Source of the DNA: Nocardioides sp. BGMRC 2183
GTDB taxonomy: Bacteria > Actinomycetota > Actinomycetes > Propionibacteriales > Nocardioidaceae
Direction: 5' to 3'
Assembly: GCA_008123405.1 (NCBI GenBank)
Contig: VSSA01000002.1
Coordinates: forward strand, 1-64,000
DNA length: 64,000 nucleotides
A program made the translations under genes and the position numbers. Position 1 is the first letter of the stretch. The number at the start of each line of letters is the position of its first letter. Shown here piece by piece: positions 19,093 through 25,958 of the stretch. The notes beneath the pieces were generated by a model. It was not told where the DNA came from. It made no database searches and saw only the letters and a program-made list of their open reading frames with translations.

Positions 19093-19157
19093 GTCAGCCG
19101 AAACCCGCGCGACACGCCGTGGGCCCCCGGCGTGTCGTGCGGGTTTCACCGGCTGAC
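19093..19157. repeat. Long imperfect hairpin in a divergent intergenic region
   Basis: AAACCCGC-G-CGACACGCCG (19101-19119) pairs with CGGCGTGTCG-T-GCGGGTTT (19128-19146), with one G:T wobble and an 8-base loop. Outer arms GTCAGCCG (19093-19100) and CGGCTGAC (19150-19157) extend it. It sits between the starts of two divergent genes (19020 and 19230), where a terminator is not expected. Confidence 0.6.
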
Positions 19158-19193
19158 CGGGGAAACCCGCACTCCGCAACCCTTCCACAAAAC

Positions 19194-19226
19194 TTGTGCA
19201 AAGACTCTTTGCACAACTATTGTGCA
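19194..19226 (+). promoter_or_regulatory. Operator and leaderless promoter of the arsR-MFS operon
   Basis: TTGTGCAAAG-ACT-CTTTGCACAA (19194-19216) is a perfect inverted repeat with 10-base arms, followed by a third half-site TTGTGCA (19220-19226). It overlaps a promoter: -35 TTGTGC (19194), 18-base spacer, -10 TATTGT (19218-19223). The start codon of the regulator is only six bases after the -10. The regulator gene directly downstream is the obvious ligand; autorepression is inferred. Confidence 0.7.
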
Positions 19227-19229
19227 TGC

Positions 19230-19817
19230 ATGCCCACCTCCCCCGAGCCCCCCGAGTCGGCCATCCACCTCAGCGCCACCGCCGTGAAGGTGCTCGCCCA
19301 CCCGCTCCGCTCCCGCCTGCTCAGCGCACTGCGCCGCGGCGGACCGACCACGGCGACGGCGCTGGCCGAGGAGTTGGACACCAACAGCGGCGCCACCAGC
19401 TATCACCTCCGCAAGCTCGCCTCGGTCGGCCTGGTCGAGGACACGGGGGAGGGTGAGGGGAGGCGACGCGAGTGGCGGGCCGCGAGCCGGCTGCACTCCT
19501 GGGACGCCAGCGACTTCGCCGAGGACGAGGACGCCACCACCGCACTGAACTGGCTGATGCGCGACTATCTGACCCAGTTCGTCGCCCGCTACCAGGACTG
19601 GCTCAACGTCGAGGACACCTGGCCGCTCGCCTGGCGCGACGCGGTCGGTTCCAGCGACGACCTGGTGGTCGGCACGCCGGAGCAGCTGGACGCGATGCGC
19701 CACGAGATCTGGGACGTCATCCAGCGCTACCGCAAGGCAGGGTCGGATGACCCGGAAGCGCGCGCCATCGCCGTGCACTTCACGACGTTTCCGCGCGACC
19801 CCCGGGCGACGTCGTGA
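19230..19817 (+). CDS. ArsR-family (winged helix) transcriptional regulator
   Basis: A 195-residue regulator. Winged helix-turn-helix from about residue 15 (VKVLAHPLRSRLLSALRRGG, then GATSYHLRKLASVGLVED), followed by a helical C-terminal half rich in acidic and aromatic residues. No Cys metal site, so it likely senses an organic ligand or acts constitutively. The stop overlaps the GTG of the MFS exporter (GTGA), indicating that it regulates this exporter. ATG 19230 was chosen; the transcript appears leaderless. Confidence 0.87.
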   Translation: MPTSPEPPESAIHLSATAVKVLAHPLRSRLLSALRRGGPTTATALAEELDTNSGATSYHLRKLASVGLVEDTGEGEGRRREWRAASRLHSWDASDFAEDEDATTALNWLMRDYLTQFVARYQDWLNVEDTWPLAWRDAVGSSDDLVVGTPEQLDAMRHEIWDVIQRYRKAGSDDPEARAIAVHFTTFPRDPRATS

Positions 19818-21124
19818 CCACCCCACCGGGCATCAGCCACCTCGATCCGGTGGCGGCCCGACGCGTCTTCCTGCTGCTCTCCTTCACCCGTTGGTTTCCG
19901 GTCGGCCTGACCGTCGCGGTCCTGGTCCTCTACCAGCTCGACCGCGGCCTGAGCGTCCCTCAGGCGCTGACCGCCAGCGCGATCAGCGGTGTCGTCGTGA
20001 TGCTGCTCGAGCTGCCCACCGCCGGATTCGCCGACGGCTTCGGGCGGCGGCCGGTCTACCTCGCCGCCGCGGTCGTCAACGTGGCCGCATCTGTGGTCTT
20101 CCTCGCCGCCCGTGACTTCTGGATGTTCGCGGTCGCCGCCGCGCTCAGCGGCCTCTTCCGGGCGCTCGACTCCGGACCCCTCGAAGCCTGGTACGTCGAC
20201 ACCGTCCATCTCACCGATCCCGACGCCGATGTCGACGGCGCCCTCGCCCGCCAAGGCGTCGTGCTCGGTACGTCGATCGCCGCGGGCTCGCTGTTGTCGG
20301 GCGCGCTGATCTGGTGGCATCCGATCGGCGCGATCTCCGCCCTCACTCTCCCGGTGATCGTCTGCGCGGTGCTCACCACGGTGCACCTGGCCGCCGTACT
20401 GCTCCTGATGCACGAGCCTCGACACCCCGAGACCACCGCTGCCCTGGCCCGGGCGTGGGCGTCGGTGCGCGGGGCGCCACGGGTGGTGGTCGACGGCCTC
20501 GGGCTGCTGCGCAGCAACCGGATCCTGCGCGGCCTGGTGCTGGTGGAGCTCTTCTGGTCGGTGGCGATGGTGATCTACGAGTCGTTCCAACCGATCCGGT
20601 TGGGGGAGTTGCTCGGAGACGAAGCGCAGGCGGGCGCCTGGATGGGGCCGGTCGCGGCCGCCGGGTGGGCGGTCTTCGCTCTCGGCTCCGCCCTCGCCGG
20701 CATCACCGCGCGACGGATCGGTGTCGCCCGGACCGCGATCGTGGTCCGGGTGCTCAACGGACTCGGCGTGGTCGCGATGGGCCTGGTGGTCGGCCCGATC
20801 GCCCTGATCGTCGCCTACCTGGCCACCTACACGCTGCACGGTGCGGGCGGGCCCGTCCACAACGCGTTGCTGCATCGGCAGGCAGAGGCCCGCAACCGGG
20901 CGACCCTGCTGTCGATCAACTCGATGACCGCGTTCGCCGCCTTCGCGGTCGCGGCCCCGCTGCTCGGCATGCTCGCTGCCGCCACCACGACCCAGACCGC
21001 GATGGTCGCGGCCGGAGCGTTCAGCGTCTTCGGCGCCCTCTGCTACCTCCCGGCCCGCCGGGCGGAGCGAGTCGTCCGGCACCAGGTCGATCTGACCGCA
21101 GAATCTCCCGCGAGATTGGGGTAA
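19814..21124 (+). CDS. MFS transporter
   Basis: A 436-residue protein with about twelve membrane segments. The loop between segments 2 and 3 carries GFADGFGRRPVYL, the major-facilitator motif A. It resembles drug or multidrug efflux members. GTG start overlaps the stop of the ArsR regulator, so both are co-translated and probably induced together by the exported compound, which is unknown. Confidence 0.88.
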   Translation: MTTPPGISHLDPVAARRVFLLLSFTRWFPVGLTVAVLVLYQLDRGLSVPQALTASAISGVVVMLLELPTAGFADGFGRRPVYLAAAVVNVAASVVFLAARDFWMFAVAAALSGLFRALDSGPLEAWYVDTVHLTDPDADVDGALARQGVVLGTSIAAGSLLSGALIWWHPIGAISALTLPVIVCAVLTTVHLAAVLLLMHEPRHPETTAALARAWASVRGAPRVVVDGLGLLRSNRILRGLVLVELFWSVAMVIYESFQPIRLGELLGDEAQAGAWMGPVAAAGWAVFALGSALAGITARRIGVARTAIVVRVLNGLGVVAMGLVVGPIALIVAYLATYTLHGAGGPVHNALLHRQAEARNRATLLSINSMTAFAAFAVAAPLLGMLAAATTTQTAMVAAGAFSVFGALCYLPARRAERVVRHQVDLTAESPARLG

Positions 21125-21262
21125 AGGCGGGCAAGGGGGGTTCCCAGCGGCGACAAGAGGGCTTAGGTTCAGCCACACCGAAGGGTCGGCGATGCGCGCT
21201 CGGGAGCATCCTGTACCCGGGTCCTCATCGATCTCCCGAGCACTGCACCTCGGGAGATTCAT

Positions 21263-22924
21263 GTGAGGCGAACCCGCACACTCACGACGACGGCCGCCCT
21301 GATGTCCGGCGGCCTGCTGCTCTCGTTCGGCGCCACCGCGCCGAGCAGCAGCGCCGTCCCGGACGTGGACGGCACGGAGAAGGCAGGAAGCAAGGCCGAC
21401 CGGCGCTCGGCGATCCACGAGTCCGCGGCCAAGGGGGGCAAGAAGGGCCCCAAGTTCGACTTCTCCGACACGGTCACCGCGAAGGCCGTGATGGATCGGC
21501 TGGAGGACTTCCAGGAGATCGCGGACGCCAACGACGGCAACCGCGCCGTCGGCACGCCCGGCTACGAGGCGTCCGGCAAGTACGTCGAGCAGACGCTGCG
21601 CAAGGCCGGCTACGCCACCAAGCGTCAGTACTTCAACGCCGAGACCTACACCGTCGACGCGTTCTCTCTCGAGGTGACCGGTGTCCCGCTGGAGCCGGTC
21701 GTGATGTCGTACTCATCCTCCACGCCCGAGGGCGGCGTGACCGGTGACCTGGTCGCCCCCGCCAACGTCGAGGGCTGCGACGCCGCCGCCTGGGAGGGCG
21801 TCGACGCCGCCGGTGGCATCGCAGTGGTCAGCCGTGGCTCCTGCTCGTTCGGCGAGAAGGCCGCGGCCGCCGGTGCTGCGGACGCCGCCGGAGTGATCGT
21901 CTACAACAACACCGAGGGCGCGCTCAACGGCACCCTCGGCGGCACGCTCGAGGGCTCGGCCCCCGCGGTCGGCGTGACCCAGGCCGAGGGCCAGTCGCTG
22001 CTCGACGCGATGGCCGAGGGCCCGGTCTCGGCAACGATGAACCTTCAGGCCACGGTGGCGACGACCCGCACCTTCAACGTGATCGCCCAGACCCGCACCG
22101 GCGACCCGGACAACGTGGTGATGCTCGGCGCCCACCTCGACGGTGTCGAGGACGGAGCCGGTATCAACGACAACGGCTCCGGCTCCGCTGCGATCCTGGA
22201 GACCGCCGTGCAGCTCGCCAAGGCGACCGGCCAGGACAAGGGCAAGTCGGCCAACGCGAGAGCGGCCAAGGGATCCAAGGACAAGGGCAAGAACAAGGGC
22301 CCCAAGAACAAGTGCAAGAAGGACAAGGGTCCGAAGAACAAGGGCCCCAAGAAGTGCAAGAAGCCGCAGAAGCCGAAGGGTCCGAAGCTGGAGCTGAAGA
22401 ACGCTGTGCGCTTCGCCTGGTGGGGCGCTGAGGAGATCGGCCTCGTCGGTTCGACGCACTACGTCGACAACATCGTCGAGAACAACCCCGAGCGTCTCGA
22501 CCAGATCAGCTCCTACCTCAACTTCGACATGATCGGCTCGATCAACTACACCGTCGGGGTGTACGACGCCGACGAGTCGACGTACGAGGCGCCGGTCGAG
22601 GTGCCGGAGGGCTCGGCCGAGCTCGAGGCGGTCTTCACCGACTACTTCGACGACAACGGTCAGCCCTGGGTGGACTCGGAGTACTCCGGTCGCTCGGACT
22701 ACCAGGCGTTCATCGAGAACGGGGTGCCCGCCGGCGGCCTGTTCAGCGGCGCTGACGCGATCAAGACCGAGGAGGAGGCTGCGGTGTTCGGCGGTACGGC
22801 AGGTCGTGCCCTCGACCCGAACTACCACTCCCCCAACGACGACATCGACAACATCTCGCGTGCCGCGTTGGAGATCTTCGTGCCGGCGATCGCCCACGCG
22901 GTGGACGACCTGGCCGCGAAGTAG
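21263..22924 (+). CDS. Secreted M28-family zinc aminopeptidase with PA domain and Lys-rich insert
   Basis: A 553-residue exported peptidase. Signal peptide (MRRTRTLTTTAALMSGGLLL), a protease-associated domain (about 150-250, with VSRGSCSFGEKAA), and an M28 catalytic domain with zinc/catalytic residues His291 (LGAHLDGV), Asp (GINDNGSG), Glu pair (WWGAEEIG), Asp (LNFDMIG) and His (NYHSPNDD). Odd: between the second and third metal motifs, residues about 325-377 are an inserted KGPKNK-type repeat that is almost entirely Lys, Gly, Pro and Asn with two Cys. GTG start 21263 follows GGGAG; an ATG two bases earlier meets a stop at once. Confidence 0.9.
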   Translation: MRRTRTLTTTAALMSGGLLLSFGATAPSSSAVPDVDGTEKAGSKADRRSAIHESAAKGGKKGPKFDFSDTVTAKAVMDRLEDFQEIADANDGNRAVGTPGYEASGKYVEQTLRKAGYATKRQYFNAETYTVDAFSLEVTGVPLEPVVMSYSSSTPEGGVTGDLVAPANVEGCDAAAWEGVDAAGGIAVVSRGSCSFGEKAAAAGAADAAGVIVYNNTEGALNGTLGGTLEGSAPAVGVTQAEGQSLLDAMAEGPVSATMNLQATVATTRTFNVIAQTRTGDPDNVVMLGAHLDGVEDGAGINDNGSGSAAILETAVQLAKATGQDKGKSANARAAKGSKDKGKNKGPKNKCKKDKGPKNKGPKKCKKPQKPKGPKLELKNAVRFAWWGAEEIGLVGSTHYVDNIVENNPERLDQISSYLNFDMIGSINYTVGVYDADESTYEAPVEVPEGSAELEAVFTDYFDDNGQPWVDSEYSGRSDYQAFIENGVPAGGLFSGADAIKTEEEAAVFGGTAGRALDPNYHSPNDDIDNISRAALEIFVPAIAHAVDDLAAK

Positions 22925-23060
22925 ATCGGCGCTGATCCGGGACTGACCGGCAGCTCCGCCCAACACGACCGCCGTCGCGCCTCCGGGTGCGGCGGCGGTC
23001 GTCGTACGTCGTCCCGTGGGAGGACGCCCCCGGAGGTCCACCCGCATTAGCCTCGGTCGC

Positions 23061-24215
23061 ATGGCTCGACCACCGCTGCGTCTCAGCGAGGGCGGCCGTC
23101 GGCTCTTCGACCTCGCGTTGGCCGGTGGACTCTGCTTCGTCGGAGTGCTCGGCTACGTCACGGCGGGCATGCCGGTGGAGGCGCTGCTCACCGGCGCCCA
23201 GACCGCGCCGCTGTTGTGGCGCCGCAGCGCCCCGTGGCCGGTCTTCCTGGTCGTGGCCGGCGCCAGTGCGATCCAGGCGCTGCTGGTCGCCGAGCCGATC
23301 TTCGGCCAGTTGGGATTCCCGATAGCGCTCTACTCCGTGGCGCGGTGGGCGCCGCGCTGGCAGGGCGTGCTGGCGCTCCTGATCGGTTATCTGGGCGCCC
23401 TGATCGCCTCGGTGCGCTGGATCCTCGGGTTCGGCGCCACCGCACTGAGCTCGAGCTCGATCACCTCCTACGTGATCACCATCGGGGCGATCGTCACCGC
23501 CGCGGCCGCCCTCGGCTTCGCCGGCCAACAGCGGGAGCGGTACGTCGCCGGGCTGGTCGAGCGCGCCGAACAGGCCGAACGGATGGCCGAGCGGGAGATC
23601 GAGCTCGCCGCCCGCGACGAGCGCTCCCGGATCGCCCGCGAGATGCACGACGTGGTCGCGCACGGACTGTCGGTGATCGTGGTGCAGGCCGACGGCGCCC
23701 GCTACGCCGCGGCCCAGGACCCGTCCGTCGCGGTGCGCACCTTGGAGACGGTGGCGGAGACCGGTCGGACCGCCCTCACCGAGATGCGACGGCTGCTCGG
23801 CCTCCTCCGCGAGGGCGACACCGGGGTGGCTCCACAGCCGGGTCTCGCCGACATCCGCCACCTCGTCGCAGAGGCGCGGGCAGCCGGCACGCCGGTCGAG
23901 GCGGTGCTCCCCGAGGACGTGGTGGAGGTGCCGCCGGGGGTGGGGCTGGCGTCGTACCGGATCGCGCAGGAGGCGCTGACCAATGTCCGCAAGCACGCCG
24001 GACCGCACGCGACCGCCCGGTTGGAGCTGAGCGTCGCGCGGGAGGTGGTGCTCGTGGTCCGCGACGACGGGCGCGGCGCGTCTGCCCCGGGGGACGGACG
24101 CGGGCTGGGCGTGCTCGGGATGCGGGAGCGAGCCACCGCGCACGGCGGCCGCCTCGAGGCCGGTCCGGCCGCCGGCGGCGGCTTCGTCGTCTCTGCGAGG
24201 ATCCCGGTGCGATGA
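23061..24215 (+). CDS. DesK/NarX-type sensor histidine kinase
   Basis: A 384-residue kinase with about five membrane segments in the first 150 residues, a coiled-coil-like linker (RAEQAERMAEREIELAARDE), the HisKA_3 motif with phospho-acceptor His196 (REMHDVVAHGL), N-box QEALTNVRKHAG and G-box GRGLGVLGMRERA. A -10 TAGCCT (23048-23053) lies seven bases before the ATG, indicating leaderless mRNA. Stop overlaps the regulator start (ATGA). The signal is unknown. Confidence 0.92.
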   Translation: MARPPLRLSEGGRRLFDLALAGGLCFVGVLGYVTAGMPVEALLTGAQTAPLLWRRSAPWPVFLVVAGASAIQALLVAEPIFGQLGFPIALYSVARWAPRWQGVLALLIGYLGALIASVRWILGFGATALSSSSITSYVITIGAIVTAAAALGFAGQQRERYVAGLVERAEQAERMAEREIELAARDERSRIAREMHDVVAHGLSVIVVQADGARYAAAQDPSVAVRTLETVAETGRTALTEMRRLLGLLREGDTGVAPQPGLADIRHLVAEARAAGTPVEAVLPEDVVEVPPGVGLASYRIAQEALTNVRKHAGPHATARLELSVAREVVLVVRDDGRGASAPGDGRGLGVLGMRERATAHGGRLEAGPAAGGGFVVSARIPVR

Positions 24216-24892
24216 CGGAGACGAACCCGACCCGGGTCTTCCTGGTCGATGACCAACAGATGGTGCGCGCCGGCTTCCGCATGCTGCTGGAGAGCCAGCC
24301 GGACATGGTGGTCGTCGGCGAGGCCGGGGACGGCGGCGAAGCGCTGCAGCAGCTCGCGGTGACCGCCGCCGACGTGGTGCTGATGGACGTCCGGATGCCG
24401 CGGCTGGACGGGGTGGAGGCGACCCGGCGGCTGCTCTCCGCCGACGGGCCGCAACGACCGCCGCGGGTGATCGTGCTGACCACCTTCGACCTCGACGAGT
24501 ACGCGTTCGCCGCGATCCGCGCCGGGGCCTCCGCCTTCCTGCTCAAGGACGCCGCCCCGCCCGACCTGCTCGGCGCGATCCGTGCGGTCCGGGCCGGCGA
24601 CGCCGTGGTCGCGCCCAGCACCACGCGCCGCCTGCTGGACCACTTCGCGGCACTCCCCGATCCGACCGAGGCGGCGCCCTCGGATGCGCGCCTCGCCGGG
24701 CTGACCGAGCGGGAGCGGGAGGTGCTCACCCTCGTCGCGCGCGGCCGCAGCAACACCGAGATCGCCGCGGACCTGGTGGTCGCCGAGACCACGGTGAAGA
24801 CCCACGTCGGGCGGATCCTGGCCAAGACCGGGGCGCGCGATCGCGTGCAGCTGGTGGTGCTCGGGTACGAGACGGGGCTGGTCGCGCCCTGA
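24212..24892 (+). CDS. NarL-type response regulator
   Basis: A 226-residue regulator. Receiver with Asp in VVLMDVRMPRLDG, Thr in [10 protein letters not shown] and Lys in AFLLKDAAP, then a LuxR helix-turn-helix (GLTEREREVLTLVARG, TTVKTHVGRILAKTGARDR). Coupled to the kinase by a 4-base overlap. The FtsX-type ABC transporter starting 310 bases downstream is a candidate target. Confidence 0.92.
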   Translation: MTETNPTRVFLVDDQQMVRAGFRMLLESQPDMVVVGEAGDGGEALQQLAVTAADVVLMDVRMPRLDGVEATRRLLSADGPQRPPRVIVLTTFDLDEYAFAAIRAGASAFLLKDAAPPDLLGAIRAVRAGDAVVAPSTTRRLLDHFAALPDPTEAAPSDARLAGLTEREREVLTLVARGRSNTEIAADLVVAETTVKTHVGRILAKTGARDRVQLVVLGYETGLVAP

Positions 24893-24901
24893 GTCCGGGG
24901 T

Positions 24902-24940
24902 CAGCCGGGTGAGCCGGGGTGAGCCGGGGTGAGCCGGGAG
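24902..24940 (+). repeat. Tandem repeat of a 10-base unit
   Basis: GAGCCGGGGT occurs three times in direct succession, flanked by degenerate copies (CAGCCGGGT before, GAGCCGGGAG after). It lies 10 bases after a stop codon. It is too short to be CRISPR-like and probably arose by slippage. Confidence 0.6.
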
Positions 24941-24986
24941 TGGGCCTCGTCACACACGTCACTTGCGCCCCACGGCAGAGGCGAAG

Positions 24987-25026
24987 CCGTCACTTCTCAG
25001 GGGTTGCAACGCCTGAGAAGTGACGG
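24987..25026. terminator. Long hairpin after the 23061-24892 two-component operon
   Basis: CCGTCACTTCTCAGG (24987-25001) pairs perfectly with CCTGAGAAGTGACGG (25012-25026). The 10-base loop contains a nested palindrome GTTGCAAC (25003-25010). It lies 94 bases after the regulator stop and well before the next promoter, so it may be a terminator. There is no U-tract. Confidence 0.6.
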
Positions 25027-25202
25027 GATCCCCGGTTCACCGGGGAAACCGATACCCCCCCGCACCCCGGCACCACGACATCGGCCGGAGCCCCGTCCTC
25101 CCACGGTCGTACGTCGACCCGACGTGCATCGGCCCCGCGTCGTAGTCAGGTCAGGCCCGGAGTCCGACGATCCACCCGCCCGACTCGGCGAGCGTGGAGA
25201 CC

Positions 25203-25958
25203 ATGACGACCACGAGCACGACCCCACCTCAGACCTCCGTCGCGGCGAGCGCCCGCGGCCTGACCCGCACCTACGGGGCCGCCGACCGTGCGGTGCACGC
25301 GCTGCGCGGCGTCGACCTCGACCTGCCAGCCGGGCGGTTCACCGCGATCATGGGGCCGAGCGGGTCCGGGAAGTCGACGCTGATGCACTGCCTGGCCGGC
25401 CTGGACCCGGCGACCAGCGGAGCGGTGACGGTGGCCGGACGCGAGCTGGCCGGCCTCGACGACACCGCGCTGACGCTGTTTCGCCGCGAGCACATCGGCT
25501 TCGTCTTCCAGGCGTTCAACCTGCTCCCGATGCTGACCGCCGGCCAGAACATCCTGCTGCCCCTCGAGCTCGCCGGGCGCGAGGTCGACCGGGCACTCTA
25601 CGACCAGGTCGTCTCCGTGCTCGGGCTCACCACCCGGCTCGGCCACCTTCCCAGCGAGCTCTCCGGCGGCCAGCAGCAGCGGGTGGCGATCGCCAGGGCG
25701 CTGGTCACCCGGCCCGCGATCGTCTTCGCGGACGAGCCGACCGGCAACCTGGACAGCGAGGCGAGCGCCGAGGTGTTGGGCCATCTGCGCCGGTCGGTCC
25801 GTGAGCTCGGGATGACCGTGGTGATGGTGACCCACGAGCTCGATGCCGCGGCCTACGCCGACGACGTGGTGGTGATCCACGACGGCGCGATCACCGCCCA
25901 CCTGGTCGAGCCGAGCGCCGACGTGCTGGTCGCCGCGCTGCGCGGACGGAACCGCTGA
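25203..25958 (+). CDS. ABC transporter ATPase (LolD/MacB type)
   Basis: A 251-residue ATPase with Walker A GPSGSGKST, signature LSGGQQQRVAIARAL, Walker B VFADEPTGNLDSE and the switch His in VMVTHELDAAAYA. This is the mechanotransmission (FtsE/LolD/MacB) subclass that works with FtsX-fold permeases. ATG 25203 was preferred over the GTG at 25194 because GGAGA directly precedes it. It overlaps the permease gene by one base (TGATG). Confidence 0.92.
   Translation: MTTTSTTPPQTSVAASARGLTRTYGAADRAVHALRGVDLDLPAGRFTAIMGPSGSGKSTLMHCLAGLDPATSGAVTVAGRELAGLDDTALTLFRREHIGFVFQAFNLLPMLTAGQNILLPLELAGREVDRALYDQVVSVLGLTTRLGHLPSELSGGQQQRVAIARALVTRPAIVFADEPTGNLDSEASAEVLGHLRRSVRELGMTVVMVTHELDAAAYADDVVVIHDGAITAHLVEPSADVLVAALRGRNR

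Larger units (their letters stand above)
24893..25202. other. 310-base intergenic region: tandem repeat, hairpin, promoter region
   Basis: Between the response regulator and the FtsX-type transporter. It holds a 10-base tandem repeat (24902-24940), a long hairpin (24987-25026) and about 175 bases before the transporter start that presumably contain its promoter. I see no convincing gene in it. Confidence 0.5.

Noticed and set aside
21125-21262. A possible c-di-AMP (ydaO-type) riboswitch before the secreted peptidase
   Set aside because: Such switches do precede wall hydrolases in actinobacteria, and CTCGGGAG/CTCCCGAG can pair here, but I could not find the conserved core; a covariance-model search would decide.
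24902-24940. Direct repeats resembling the start of a CRISPR array
   Set aside because: Units are 10 bases with no spacers and only three exact copies; no cas genes in the window.
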